NCBI GenBank assembly: GCA_903873905.1
Contig: CAIQQJ010000138.1
Coordinates: 1-62,517, forward strand
DNA length: 62,517 bases
Direction: 5' to 3'
Source of the DNA: an uncultured Flavobacteriales bacterium
Lineage (GTDB): Bacteria; Bacteroidota; Bacteroidia; Palsa-965
A model generated the notes under the pieces. The model saw only the letters and a list, made by a program, of their open reading frames with translations, did not search any database and was not told where the DNA came from. Positions 10,001 through 17,517 of the stretch are shown one piece after another (positions within the stretch are counted from its first letter, which is position 1; each line of letters starts with the position of its first letter). Made by a program: the position numbers and the translations under genes.

Positions 10001-10220
10001 GGGAAAGTTTCGTGATCATATGCGATTTGGAAATCGGATCAAGGAAAGGAAGCGTTCCAATTGCAAGATTGCGTGGATTTTCATTGAGCATAGCATTGAT
10101 TCGAACATCATCTTTTACACGAAACCAAATTTTACCATCTTGATAATCTGGCAAAGAAGATTGGGCAAAAGCTGCAAATGGTACCAATGCAACTAGTAAT
10201 GCGAGTATCAGTTTTTTCAT
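7056..10220 (-). CDS. T9SS-secreted S8 subtilisin-like protease with PKD domains
   Basis: This 1054-residue protein has a signal peptide (1-20, ending FAAFAQ). A pro-region precedes the S8 catalytic domain, with Asp162 (IVDNAVD), His220 (DHGTHCAG), oxyanion Asn313 (AAGNS) and Ser375 (GTSMACP). An Asp-rich insert at about 189-210 (GIDDDGDGY and following) looks like calcium loops. Two or more PKD-type domains follow (SFSGGTPATS at about 480, FPGGTPATS at about 935). The last 75 residues are a T9SS type A sorting domain (VYFVQITNEKGRTVSRFVK). It is therefore an extracellular or surface-anchored endopeptidase. A terminator separates it from the cobalamin genes upstream, so it is probably its own unit. 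Confidence 0.95.
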   Translation of the reverse strand: MKKLILALLVALVPFAAFAQSSLPDYQDGKIWFRVKDDVRINAMLNENPRNLAIGTLPFLDPISKSHMITKLSQPFFAAKTSPILLRTYLLEFSDYNSVQTIIDELKATGKIVYAERVPLDHTCLTPNDPSLGSQWHLATINAAGAWNYFSTGSTIKIAIVDNAVDRTHQDLSGNLWVNPGEIAANGIDDDGDGYIDDINGYDVADNDNNPNPPNATFDHGTHCAGIADAKTNNAIGIAGMGYSCKLMGVKSTANSASPSSVTNGYDGVVYAVSAGADVISMSWGGTGSSATAQNVITWANSQGVVLVAAAGNSNVNTMFYPAGYTECIAVAATNSNDTKASFSNYGTWVDISAPGNNIYSTLPGNAYGNMSGTSMACPLVAGLAGLMLSLNPLMTPTNVRNCIVNNATNINTQNPSYIGQLGGGRIDANASMACVGTTLSLPPVANFFANVTTVTAGGQVHYTNTSLYCFAGTTYSWSFSGGTPATSTLQTPPAITYNTAGTYNVSLTVTNANGNNTHVATNYIIVSAPTGCTKINLPIPSTWHGVNYYTGTSVGQNGWINGENINAEKQKAMYFDESAQPYTILNNVWVAFGLGRSSTPTKIIPLHVYDGTSGTPGTLLGTVNTTMGQIRSDISGGYYTEFSFVNSPITLPASKKFFVSIDLTNLNWASAHDTLSIVSNTDLETSAPIPIWDQHSDNSWHEYMTAGCWNLSASLYIHPFLTNANSTATFTESALSVCQGGQILFDATGSTFEDTLLWYFPSATPLTSNAVTQSTLYNSPGTYPAILYVVGGGCHLFDSAFVNITVNPNPVLAIAATSTTVCLPGTTTLTASGANTYLWSPPTGLSSTNTASTISTPTASITYNVQGTTTATGCSSNATIEIDVLTAPVASETESATAICIGQSVVFDGSPSTGATSFSWTFPGGTPATSNSSSATVTYSTAGTYTATLVVTNACGTNTVNSQAIVVGCVGIDPVVATAPSLYFNATQQELNITLPISNDSYHIAIFDQLGNEVKSIETEKVNYQWGMAELATGVYFVQITNEKGRTVSRFVK

Positions 10221-10281
10221 ACGTGTGGGGTTTGAGAGTAATTTAAGTTCGAGTTGGCATCGCCAGGCGAATTGTGAAATT

Positions 10282-10323
10282 GCAAAAAAAAAACGATTAA
10301 GTCAATAGACCTAATCGTTTTCA
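10282..10323 (-). terminator. Intrinsic terminator of the cobalamin unit
   Basis: ACGATTA / TAATCGT form a stem around a 14-base loop. Read leftward it is followed by a run of ten T residues, immediately downstream of the BtuG-like gene. Confidence 0.85.
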
Positions 10324-10341
10324 TAGTGCCAAAGCCTATAT

Positions 10342-11394
10342 CTAATAAAAATAAATTTCTCCAGGACAAATTCCTACCAGATCATCATCCAGCAAAATAC
10401 CAGCAAGGGAGTAACGATACAAACGCCCATTTGAAGTATAGTTAACTGCATCCGAAACAAAAACTTCTCCATTGGAAGGTCGGATTCCTATTGCATAAAA
10501 ACTCTGTGTGCTTGCAGTAATAAACGGTGTTGCTGGAAGTGAAATATTTGAAGATGCCATTTTATAAACGGAATAATTCAAATAATACAACGTGTCCTTT
10601 GCTGCATTAGCACAAAGTTTCGTTGCATAATCGGAAGTGGTAAGCGGCAATGATAATTCCACTGTATGATTAGTTGGATTGATTTTATACAATCCTCCTG
10701 GTGCACTTGTTGCATAATCGCCAAAACAAAGAACCCACAATTTTCCATTGTTGTCTACTTGCAGACTGTTTCCTCCTTTAGCTACAGGAATACTGTCGGT
10801 GACCAAATCAGTAGTTGGATTGACAACATACACAAAACCTTTATCCGTACTGGAAACAAAAACTTCAGAACCGATCATTACCATTGCTTCCGATTCACCT
10901 GGAAATGCAAATGATCCTGTGCGTGTGTCATTGGAAAGATTCACAATGCTTATTGCATTCGCATACAAATCGGACACATATGCTTTCGTTGAAGAAACGG
11001 GCAAAATAAATCGTGGGGAAGAAAACCCACTAATGGTATGTTGATGAGCAAATGTTGTTGTAGCAACTACTTCAATTTTTCCAGAATTATTTACTACGAT
11101 GTAAGTTTTTCCATTGTAAGTTGTAAGACTTTGACAAACATCTCCAAGTGGCACACTGTTCACTTGTGAAAATAAATCCTCAGTAGAATTTCCACTAGTG
11201 AAATTATAGAAACTCAATTTTGCATTTCCCGCTTGAAATGTGCCTTCATCAGTAATAAAAACACCGTCTCCTGGTTGAATATTCAATGCAGTTACTGAAG
11301 GTGTAGTTGGAGGTTCAACTTTGTCCTTTTTACAGGAAAATATTGAAAGGGAAAAGAGCAAGCCGATTGCAAGAATTTTTACTTGTAGGTTCAT
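10342..11394 (-). CDS. BtuG-like YncE/DUF5074 beta-propeller lipoprotein
   Basis: The 350-residue protein has a lipoprotein signal (hydrophobic stretch then SIFSC at about 17-21, followed by KKDK). The mature part is a YncE/DUF5074-type beta-propeller with repeated blades (YNGKTYIVVNNSGKIEVV, STKAYVSDLYANAISIVNL, GSEVFVSSTDKGFVYVV). In gut Bacteroides, such surface propeller lipoproteins (BtuG) bind cobalamin with very high affinity and cap the BtuB receptor. Here it directly follows a BtuB-like receptor behind a cobalamin riboswitch, which supports that role by context. DUF5074 proteins also occur elsewhere, so the ligand is inferred. Confidence 0.8.
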   Translation of the reverse strand: MNLQVKILAIGLLFSLSIFSCKKDKVEPPTTPSVTALNIQPGDGVFITDEGTFQAGNAKLSFYNFTSGNSTEDLFSQVNSVPLGDVCQSLTTYNGKTYIVVNNSGKIEVVATTTFAHQHTISGFSSPRFILPVSSTKAYVSDLYANAISIVNLSNDTRTGSFAFPGESEAMVMIGSEVFVSSTDKGFVYVVNPTTDLVTDSIPVAKGGNSLQVDNNGKLWVLCFGDYATSAPGGLYKINPTNHTVELSLPLTTSDYATKLCANAAKDTLYYLNYSVYKMASSNISLPATPFITASTQSFYAIGIRPSNGEVFVSDAVNYTSNGRLYRYSLAGILLDDDLVGICPGEIYFY

Positions 11395-11425
11395 GTTGGT
11401 CTGTTGTTTGTGGTTAGTAGTCTTT

Positions 11426-11474
11426 GTTTTGTAATTTGTGTTTTGCTATTTGTGTTTTGTGTTTTGCTATTTGA
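11426..11474. repeat. Seven-unit heptamer array, GTTTTGT/TATTTGT family
   Basis: Seven uninterrupted 7-bp units alternate between GTTTTGT or GTTTTGC and AATTTGT or TATTTGT. They fill the gap between the BtuB-like and BtuG-like genes and touch the stop of the former. Confidence 0.85.
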
Positions 11475-11476
11475 TT

Positions 11477-13429
11477 TTACACTTTAGATTTTTTCTTTTT
11501 ATTAAAATCAATGGTTATACCTACTTGAAAATTTCTGCCGGGCATTGGCCGCCAAACAATATTCTGATATTCCTTATTGTAAAGATTATTGACTCTAAAA
11601 AAAATATCTCCGAAAGAATTTTTAAAATCCACTCGCTTGCCGATTGTAAGTTGTGCCATATCATAGGCAGGCAAATAGGTGGAATGATCTGTTGTCGTAA
11701 AACGAAGTCCATTGAATTGATGGTTGTATGCGATATAATACTTCAAATAGGAAATCTGTAACAGGGTATAAAAATGATTGGTTGGGACATAAACCAATTG
11801 TTTCCCAATTGAAACATCGTTTGGAACTTTCGATTGTTCGGTTGTTGCACGCACATAATCGTATCCTCCAATAAAAGTCGATTCAAATTTATTTTTTATC
11901 CAATTTACCTTTCCGCGATGCTCGAATCCCCTACTCCACACTTCCTTTAAATTGCTCGGAGCCCAAATAGCGGAATTGGCTGAACTTGGCGACCACTGAA
12001 TCCAATTTTCAGTAATGCGGTAATAAGCGGTTACAGAATAATCGATGGTTACATTTTTATACTTGTATTTAAATACAACTGCAAAATCCTCATTCCAACT
12101 ATCTTCCGGTTTCAAATCCGAATTCCCTCCGGGTTGCCAATACAAATCATTGAATGTTGGAAGTCGGTAATTTCTGCTGAAGGAATTTTTTATGGTAATG
12201 AATTTAATCCCATAATATTCCGCACCGATGGAGCCAACCAGTGGTGTTATTTTCCCCTGCAATTCCTCTTCGCGCAAATTCAAAACCAGATTCCAATTCT
12301 CATTCGGCAAAAATTTCACTGCATCAAAAACACTTGCCCGATTTTGTTTGGTGATGGGCACATATTGTGTCACATCCGCCTTCGACCAAGTGTCATTCAC
12401 ACCAATTGTATTTGTGATTTTATTTGATATCCGAATTTTCCCATCCACTTCGTTCACAAGAGAAATGGAATGCGTGTAAGAATTAGGTTGATTGTATCCC
12501 TGATAGAAATCCATATACTCGGTAAGCACCGCTGATTTTATTTCAAGCTCAACTTTATTCAAATACAATTTCCAATTGCCCATGGTTCTGGAAAACTCAT
12601 CCTTCTGGCGCAAATCATTATTCACCTCCACCATCGAAGGAGGAATTCCACGATCGCTCGATTGATACCAAGAACGAATAACAAATAATTGCTTTTGCGA
12701 TTTTGTTGTCCACGCAACTTGTCCCATCATTCCTTGTTGGAAGAAATAGGAATTCTGCATGGTGTCAATTGGAAAACTATCTTTTGCTAAATTTCTATAA
12801 GTAAAATTATTTTCTGCAATCTGCCGATACATTCGTACATCAGCATAAAAACGAGAATTGCTAAACCCAATTTTTATTCCATGATTCTGTTCGCCAAAAC
12901 TGCCCGCTTGTCCAACATATTTTATTTTCCATCCTTCATTGGCAGAAAGCAAATTGTTGGTTTGAATCACTCCGCCAATTGCACCACTTCCCCAACCTGA
13001 GGAACCTCCACCATTTTGCAAAGAAACATTATCACAAATAATTGCAGGTACCAATGACAAATCCAGTCCACCATTTGTTGGGCTCTGTAAATTAATGCCA
13101 TTCCATAATAAAGGAGTTTGTGAAGCGGATGCCCCGCGAATGGTGGTGGTGGCCAAATTTCCACCGCCATAACTTTTCAGGAATGTAATTCCATTTTGTC
13201 CAAGCAAATCCGTTAATGTTCCCGCAGAATAACGACTTGATTGAATTGAATCGGTTTTTTCAATTGTCAATCCTGGATTTGCAATATCAGTCCGAAGGGA
13301 CGGAAGAATGTCAACGTTTGAAAGTGTTATTGTTTTTACAATTGTATCCTGCGCATACAAATGAAAAGTAGGCAGCAGCATTGCAACCAAAAAAAACAAA
13401 ACAACAAACGGATTACAATACCTTTTCAT
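11477..13429 (-). CDS. btuB: TonB-dependent receptor, BtuB-like cobalamin transporter
   Basis: The 650-residue outer-membrane receptor has a signal peptide (about 1-27, ending LYAQ). A plug domain covers about 35-165 (IEKTDS, LTDLLGQNGITFLKSYG, TIRGASASQTPLLWNGI, GAIGGVI). A 22-strand type barrel ends in GRNFQVGITIDF. The length matches BtuB (about 600-650) rather than the 1000-residue SusC type. Specificity is inferred from the cobalamin riboswitch at 13560-13726 and the BtuG-like lipoprotein gene downstream. TonB-ExbBD and the BtuFCD permease are not in the window. Confidence 0.88.
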   Translation of the reverse strand: MKRYCNPFVVLFFLVAMLLPTFHLYAQDTIVKTITLSNVDILPSLRTDIANPGLTIEKTDSIQSSRYSAGTLTDLLGQNGITFLKSYGGGNLATTTIRGASASQTPLLWNGINLQSPTNGGLDLSLVPAIICDNVSLQNGGGSSGWGSGAIGGVIQTNNLLSANEGWKIKYVGQAGSFGEQNHGIKIGFSNSRFYADVRMYRQIAENNFTYRNLAKDSFPIDTMQNSYFFQQGMMGQVAWTTKSQKQLFVIRSWYQSSDRGIPPSMVEVNNDLRQKDEFSRTMGNWKLYLNKVELEIKSAVLTEYMDFYQGYNQPNSYTHSISLVNEVDGKIRISNKITNTIGVNDTWSKADVTQYVPITKQNRASVFDAVKFLPNENWNLVLNLREEELQGKITPLVGSIGAEYYGIKFITIKNSFSRNYRLPTFNDLYWQPGGNSDLKPEDSWNEDFAVVFKYKYKNVTIDYSVTAYYRITENWIQWSPSSANSAIWAPSNLKEVWSRGFEHRGKVNWIKNKFESTFIGGYDYVRATTEQSKVPNDVSIGKQLVYVPTNHFYTLLQISYLKYYIAYNHQFNGLRFTTTDHSTYLPAYDMAQLTIGKRVDFKNSFGDIFFRVNNLYNKEYQNIVWRPMPGRNFQVGITIDFNKKKKSKV

Positions 13430-13509
13430 GACACAACGATCTTTTCCCGGATCAATGAAACATTCGTCATGAAACTTGGTTGGAAAACGCAGAAGGAAAT
13501 AGAAAAAAT

Positions 13510-13557
13510 CTATTCAAACCGCGCAGCTTCTTCCCGAGGCAACGGATGATCATTCAT
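13510..13557 (-). other. Possible 15-codon leader ORF after the riboswitch
   Basis: Immediately after the aptamer an ATG opens a 15-codon frame (MNDHPLPREEAARFE) closed by TAG, still about 80 bases before the btuB start. The stop overlaps a small AATAGA/TCTATT hairpin. It could be chance or a remnant. Confidence 0.2.
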
Positions 13558-13559
13558 AA

Positions 13560-13726
13560 CGGCAGGTCTTCTGACTTGTTCCCTCTCTGAAGCCTTCCCT
13601 TCCAAATGAAAGTGGCAATTTATAATCAGAGAGTAATTAAGAACTTACAGCAGCGGGAACTGTTCCTGAATTTCACAGGATTCCCTTTTCATCTCTTTCG
13701 TTAGTTTAACGATCAAGAACCGGTAC
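13560..13726 (-). promoter_or_regulatory. Cobalamin (B12) riboswitch
   Basis: Read leftward, the order of conserved cobalamin aptamer elements is present: an upstream CTTGAT-type segment, AAAAGGGAATCC, GTGAAATTC, AGGAACAGTTCCCGCTGCTG, then the 3' block AGTCAGAAGACCTGCC. The peripheral arm between them is long. It lies about 130 bases before the TonB receptor start and should reduce its expression when adenosylcobalamin or a related form is plentiful. The AATAGATTTTTTCTATT segment at 13500-13515 may belong to the expression platform. Confidence 0.95.
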
Positions 13727-13731
13727 AATAG

Positions 13732-13739
13732 TAAAGGTA
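13732..13739 (-). promoter_or_regulatory. Candidate -7 box of the cobalamin unit
   Basis: TACCTTTA (read leftward) is one base from TAnnTTTG and sits just upstream of the aptamer's 5' end, where a start site would be expected. No convincing TTG lies at the usual distance; a heptamer array starts 5 bases further up. Confidence 0.45.
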
Positions 13740-13743
13740 GGAA

Positions 13744-13771
13744 AAGGGATGAGGGACAAGGGACGAGGGAC
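13744..13771. repeat. Four-unit heptamer array, RAGGGAC family
   Basis: Units AAGGGAT, GAGGGAC, AAGGGAC and GAGGGAC run without gaps. The same family occurs in reverse orientation at 3519-3550. It lies directly upstream of the putative cobalamin promoter. Confidence 0.85.
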
Positions 13772-13868
13772 AATTATTTTTTTGAAACTCGATCTAAGTG
13801 TCTGAAAATGTTTTGATAAAAATTCAGAACTACTTTAACCGCACGACAAATGTCCCATGCAATTCATT

Positions 13869-14699
13869 TTAGGTTGTCTTGAAAAGGTACCACCCATTTC
13901 CAATTGGTTTGATCAATATATAATGCTTCTCCGTTATCAATGGAAGTTTTTTAGGATCGGGTTGATAGAGATAACCAACAGTATTGTCCAACATCCCGCC
14001 GATAACATAAAAAACACAACCGGGATATCGCTTGTCGAATTCGAAATCACGAATGAGCACTTGATTGGAAAGTTTTTTTATTTTTTTATCCTTCAATGCA
14101 TGCACCACAAGCGAATCGTTTTCTAAAAACCCTTTTTTTGCAAGCCGTTTTTGAATTGCAATAAACTGTTTTTTGTTTTTGATGAAATGGGAAACCAAAA
14201 CAGTATCCGAGTTATCCCAGAGTTGAAGATTTGTATAATCAAATGTGTAAGTATCTCCGTGTGCTTGCGAATACTTTTTACCTCTTTCATTTTCCGGAAT
14301 GCTGTCCAAACGCTTTAGTTCCTCTTCAGCAGCTTGTTTCATTACCAATGATCGAACAGCATAAATGGTCCAGACTTGTTTTTTTACGAGATAAAAATAA
14401 ATATCCAAAGATGTAAGTGAATCGTGTAACCAAACGGCAACTGTGGCATGACCAGTATCCTGAAAAATCAATTGCGTTGTTCGTTGAACTTTTGCAGGAA
14501 GATGTTGGCCAAGCGTAGAGTCGGCATACCATTCTTTGTAAAGTTCGCAACAGAAATATTTGAATTTTTCAGGAAAGGGATTTGGAGAAACATATAACTC
14601 GACAACTTTCAAAGGCGATAAAGTATCGGGAACAGATTTTTTCTGTGCGAATGAAGTGATTCCGATAAAAAGGAAAAATGAACTGAAGAGAATTTTCAC
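13869..14699 (-). CDS. Conserved exported protein of unknown function
   Basis: The 276-residue product has a signal peptide (about 1-18, ending ITSFAQ). No family is recognised. Visible features are a charged mid-section (DSIPENERGKKYSQ) and a C-terminal part (about 200-276) with alternating hydrophobic strands, suggesting a mostly beta periplasmic protein. TAAAGGTA at 14704-14711 reads as TACCTTTA on its strand, a near-consensus -7 box just before the ATG. Neighbours on both sides are repeat-filled gaps, so it is probably monocistronic. Confidence 0.6.
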   Translation of the reverse strand: MKILFSSFFLFIGITSFAQKKSVPDTLSPLKVVELYVSPNPFPEKFKYFCCELYKEWYADSTLGQHLPAKVQRTTQLIFQDTGHATVAVWLHDSLTSLDIYFYLVKKQVWTIYAVRSLVMKQAAEEELKRLDSIPENERGKKYSQAHGDTYTFDYTNLQLWDNSDTVLVSHFIKNKKQFIAIQKRLAKKGFLENDSLVVHALKDKKIKKLSNQVLIRDFEFDKRYPGCVFYVIGGMLDNTVGYLYQPDPKKLPLITEKHYILIKPIGNGWYLFKTT

Positions 14700-14750
14700 T
14701 TCGTAAAGGTACGATTCGAGATTTGATGATTCAAAAAAACGATATTTTCC

Positions 14751-14890
14751 TTCGCGAGAGAGATAGCAGTGCCACCTAGTAGTCCCTTCGGAAGAAAACC
14801 CAGAAGCCGCAGTGCAGGGTTTGAAAACCCGATACCGCGGCTGAGGACTTGCAACGTATAGCCCGACCCGACGCAGAAAAAAGGAGCCCG
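14751..14890 (+). repeat. Dispersed composite element, copy 1
   Basis: First of four copies (others 18505-18672, 26745-26876, 56701-56799). It begins CGCGAGAGAGATAG, continues with AGTGCCACCTAGTAGTCCC and TTCGGAAGAAAACCC, and has a central hairpin (AGCCGC ... CCGCGGCT). It then has GAGGACTTGCAACG, AGCCCGACCCGACGC and a degenerate end. It fills most of the 266-base gap before the SpoIID-like gene; the rest is a heptamer array. Confidence 0.85.
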
Positions 14891-14931
14891 TTGTTGAAAT
14901 AGGAAAGATGAGGAAGAAAAGAAGAAGTGGA

Positions 14932-14965
14932 ATCTGTAATTGGTAATTGGTAATCTGTAATCAGC
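14932..14965. repeat. Heptamer array, ATTGGTA/ATCTGTA family
   Basis: The units ATCTGTA, ATTGGTA, ATTGGTA and ATCTGTA are followed by a partial ATCAGC, ending next to the stop codon of the SpoIID-like gene. Confidence 0.85.
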
Positions 14966-16120
14966 TTACTCTTCCTTGAAAAATTCCAGTTTCGATAAAT
15001 TTATTATTTCGACATTCTTGTAATAATAATTTAAAATCCATTCGTAGGAATAACCAAGTTTTGCCATTCGTATTGCGCCTTCTTGACAAAGTCCTACGCC
15101 ATGACCATAACCTCGTCCGCGAATGATGATACTGTCTTTTGCTTCCTCAATGGAAAAATAGGCTGAACGCAATTGCCAATCGGCTCGAATGGTTTTGTAA
15201 GGAATTTTCACTCCAGCATAACAATAGGAAGCGCCTCGTGTGGATTGAGTCATGTTCATTGCATTGTAACACGCAAGGGAATCGTTGATTGGATATTTAT
15301 GTTTTGATGCGAGATAGCTCAGCCAATCTTCCTTTGCAATTTTCCTTTTCCAAGTTGCATTGGTACTGTGCAAACAAAAAGTGTCTTTCACAGAACGCAA
15401 ATACGGAACAGAAACCGACCACACATCTTCCGAATTTGCTGTTTGTCCGCCGCAATTGGAAAAGAATGCAGGAGTAATTAAAATTAAATTCTGATCAACA
15501 ATAACCAAACCTTCCGTTTCTTTCACAGCGCTCAAAACATTCAAATCGGAAGGACGACCACGATAAGCCTGACAATGCACACCATCGCACACATCAAAAC
15601 CTTCCGTTACGTGACGGTACAAATGAGCAAGCGCATATGTACGACATAGAATGGCTTGCACTTTATAAAATTCTTTCGAAGTTCTTCCTCCTGCTTCCGA
15701 TTCAACAACACCGGCAACATAGTGATCAAGCGCAACGGAATTAATGCATTGTAAAAAACCATTCACAACAGTTATCAGCAATGAATGATCATATATTCTT
15801 GTTCCTGAGAATGGTTTGATGGGTTTGATTTTGAAAACAGAACTATCTTCTAATGCAACAATGCGAAATGAAACAAAACGGCCAATGGTATCACCGGGAA
15901 TTCTAACTTCAATTGAATCGTTGATTTCTATGAGTTGAAAAACTTTTGTGGTAAGGGAATCAGGTTGAGGTTTTCCATCCAAATACAAAAGATAAGTTCC
16001 GGTGTGAACAGAAACGTTCACTGTTGTGACACTCATCGTTGAAAGAATCCGAACATCAACTGTGTGCGCGGTAATCGCAAATGAAAAGAAAATACAAATA
16101 CTGAAAATCAGTTTTTTCAT
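14966..16120 (-). CDS. SpoIID/LytB-domain protein
   Basis: The 384-residue protein starts with a signal peptide (about 1-20). The SpoIID/LytB domain spans about 120-370, including SVALDHYVAGVVESEAGG, the segment around FFSNCGGQT, and the C-terminal RGYGHGVGLCQEGA. SpoIID of Bacillus is a lytic transglycosylase acting on denuded peptidoglycan; the Bacteroidota homologues are presumed periplasmic cell-wall enzymes. Its ATG overlaps the lpxB stop (ATGA), so it is the last gene of the surE - small membrane protein - lpxB operon and is probably translationally coupled. Confidence 0.88.
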   Translation of the reverse strand: MKKLIFSICIFFSFAITAHTVDVRILSTMSVTTVNVSVHTGTYLLYLDGKPQPDSLTTKVFQLIEINDSIEVRIPGDTIGRFVSFRIVALEDSSVFKIKPIKPFSGTRIYDHSLLITVVNGFLQCINSVALDHYVAGVVESEAGGRTSKEFYKVQAILCRTYALAHLYRHVTEGFDVCDGVHCQAYRGRPSDLNVLSAVKETEGLVIVDQNLILITPAFFSNCGGQTANSEDVWSVSVPYLRSVKDTFCLHSTNATWKRKIAKEDWLSYLASKHKYPINDSLACYNAMNMTQSTRGASYCYAGVKIPYKTIRADWQLRSAYFSIEEAKDSIIIRGRGYGHGVGLCQEGAIRMAKLGYSYEWILNYYYKNVEIINLSKLEFFKEE

Positions 16121-17214
16121 TTACGAATATGTTCAATGATCAAGTCAGCAATTTTTGCAGTTGCACCTTCTCCACCAAGCAAATCAAAAATCCGTTTGTA
16201 ATTGGCGAGCATTTTTGATCGGAAGTTTTCGTCTTCGGTGATTTTTTTCAACTCCAAAGTCATTTTCTCCACCGACATATCATCCTGAATCAATTCTGTA
16301 ACAATCACTTCATCCATGATGACATTCGGAAGTGAAATGTATTTCACATTGGAAATGTAACGCGCAACGTAATAGGAAATGCTACTCGCTTTGTAACAAA
16401 CCACTTGTGGCAATTTGAAAAATGCAGCTTCAAGAGTTGATGTTCCCGACTTTATTAATCCCGCATACGATTGGTTGAGCAATTGATAGGTCTTGCCAAA
16501 AACAATTTCCATTTCGTTGCCATTCATTATTTTTTGGTAAAACTCCAAGGTTTGTCCGGGTGCTCCTCCAATGACAAAACGATATTGCGGAAAATTTTTC
16601 GCCACTTCCAACATGGGCGGAAGAATCATTTTCAATTCCTGTTTACGACTTCCCGGAAGGACAGCAATGATTTTTCTTCCATCCTCTTCCACCGCTTTTG
16701 AATCTTGGTATTTCGCAACTTCATCTAGCAAAGGATGGCCTGTAAAATCCGCATTGTAACCATACTTCGCGTAAAACGCTTTTTCAAATGGAAGAATGCA
16801 AAAAACACGGTCAACATATTTTATGATTTTATAAACCCGTTTTCTATTCCATGCCCAAATGGTTGGAGAGATATAATACAAAACAGGAATACCAAGTTCA
16901 TGCACGATTTTTGCGATACGCAAATTGAATCCCGGGTAATCAACAAGAATAACAACATCTGGTTTCCATTGTGCGATATCTTCTTTACAAAATGAAATAT
17001 TTTTAAAAATGGTTCTAATTTTCATGACCACTTCAATGAATCCCATAATGGCAAGTTCACGATAATGCTTTACAATTGTCGCGCCTTCCGCTTCCATTAA
17101 ATCGCCACCCCACGCACGGAATTCCGCATTTGGATCACGCGTTTTTAATTCACGCAACAAGTTTGCAGCATGTAAATCTCCTGATGCTTCTCCAGCTACG
17201 AGGTAGTATTTCAT
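16117..17214 (-). CDS. lpxB: Lipid-A-disaccharide synthase LpxB
   Basis: The 365-residue GT19-family glycosyltransferase joins UDP-2,3-diacylglucosamine and lipid X to form lipid A disaccharide at the cytoplasmic face of the inner membrane. Diagnostic segments are AGEASGDLHAANL (7-19), VDYPGFNLRIAK, YYISPTIWAWN, ILPFEKAFY, GHPLLDE, VLPGSRKQE and LIKSGTSTLEAAF. Length is normal for LpxB. It lies 3 bases after the small membrane protein gene and overlaps the SpoIID-like gene by 4 bases. Confidence 0.97.
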   Translation of the reverse strand: MKYYLVAGEASGDLHAANLLRELKTRDPNAEFRAWGGDLMEAEGATIVKHYRELAIMGFIEVVMKIRTIFKNISFCKEDIAQWKPDVVILVDYPGFNLRIAKIVHELGIPVLYYISPTIWAWNRKRVYKIIKYVDRVFCILPFEKAFYAKYGYNADFTGHPLLDEVAKYQDSKAVEEDGRKIIAVLPGSRKQELKMILPPMLEVAKNFPQYRFVIGGAPGQTLEFYQKIMNGNEMEIVFGKTYQLLNQSYAGLIKSGTSTLEAAFFKLPQVVCYKASSISYYVARYISNVKYISLPNVIMDEVIVTELIQDDMSVEKMTLELKKITEDENFRSKMLANYKRIFDLLGGEGATAKIADLIIEHIRK

Positions 17215-17217
17215 TAT

Positions 17218-17514
17218 TTATAGAAATTTTTCATAAACAACCCATGCGGTATACATGATGGTTGCAAAAAGAACGCCTCGCGCACCTTGATATTTATCTT
17301 TCCAAATAAAAAGAAAAAACAATGGAAGATTGGTCATGTAACAAGCCAAACTAATGTAAGCGACAAAAAGATGGACCGATTTAAAATAATCAATGAATCC
17401 TGAAAAAGAAGTTTCCACACGATAAGTAAAAATGTAATACACGAATATTCCAACAATGGGTAGAAAAATGCCCAAGGCCAAACCAATAAAAAGATTATCT
17501 AGTCGTCGTAACAT
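17218..17514 (-). CDS. Small membrane protein, 98 residues
   Basis: It has three predicted membrane helices (about 8-30, 47-70 and 78-96) and short charged loops. It is not recognised as a named family. It sits tightly between surE (3 bases) and lpxB (3 bases), so it is cotranscribed with envelope genes and may act in the inner membrane. No function can be read from the sequence. Confidence 0.75.
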   Translation of the reverse strand: MLRRLDNLFIGLALGIFLPIVGIFVYYIFTYRVETSFSGFIDYFKSVHLFVAYISLACYMTNLPLFFLFIWKDKYQGARGVLFATIMYTAWVVYEKFL

Positions 17515-17517
17515 TTT

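Noticed and set aside
13860-14960. tRNA or other stable RNA genes in the gaps
   Set aside because: I looked here and in the other large gaps for a T-loop GTTCGAATC-type block with a paired acceptor and found none; the only RNA element supported is the cobalamin riboswitch.
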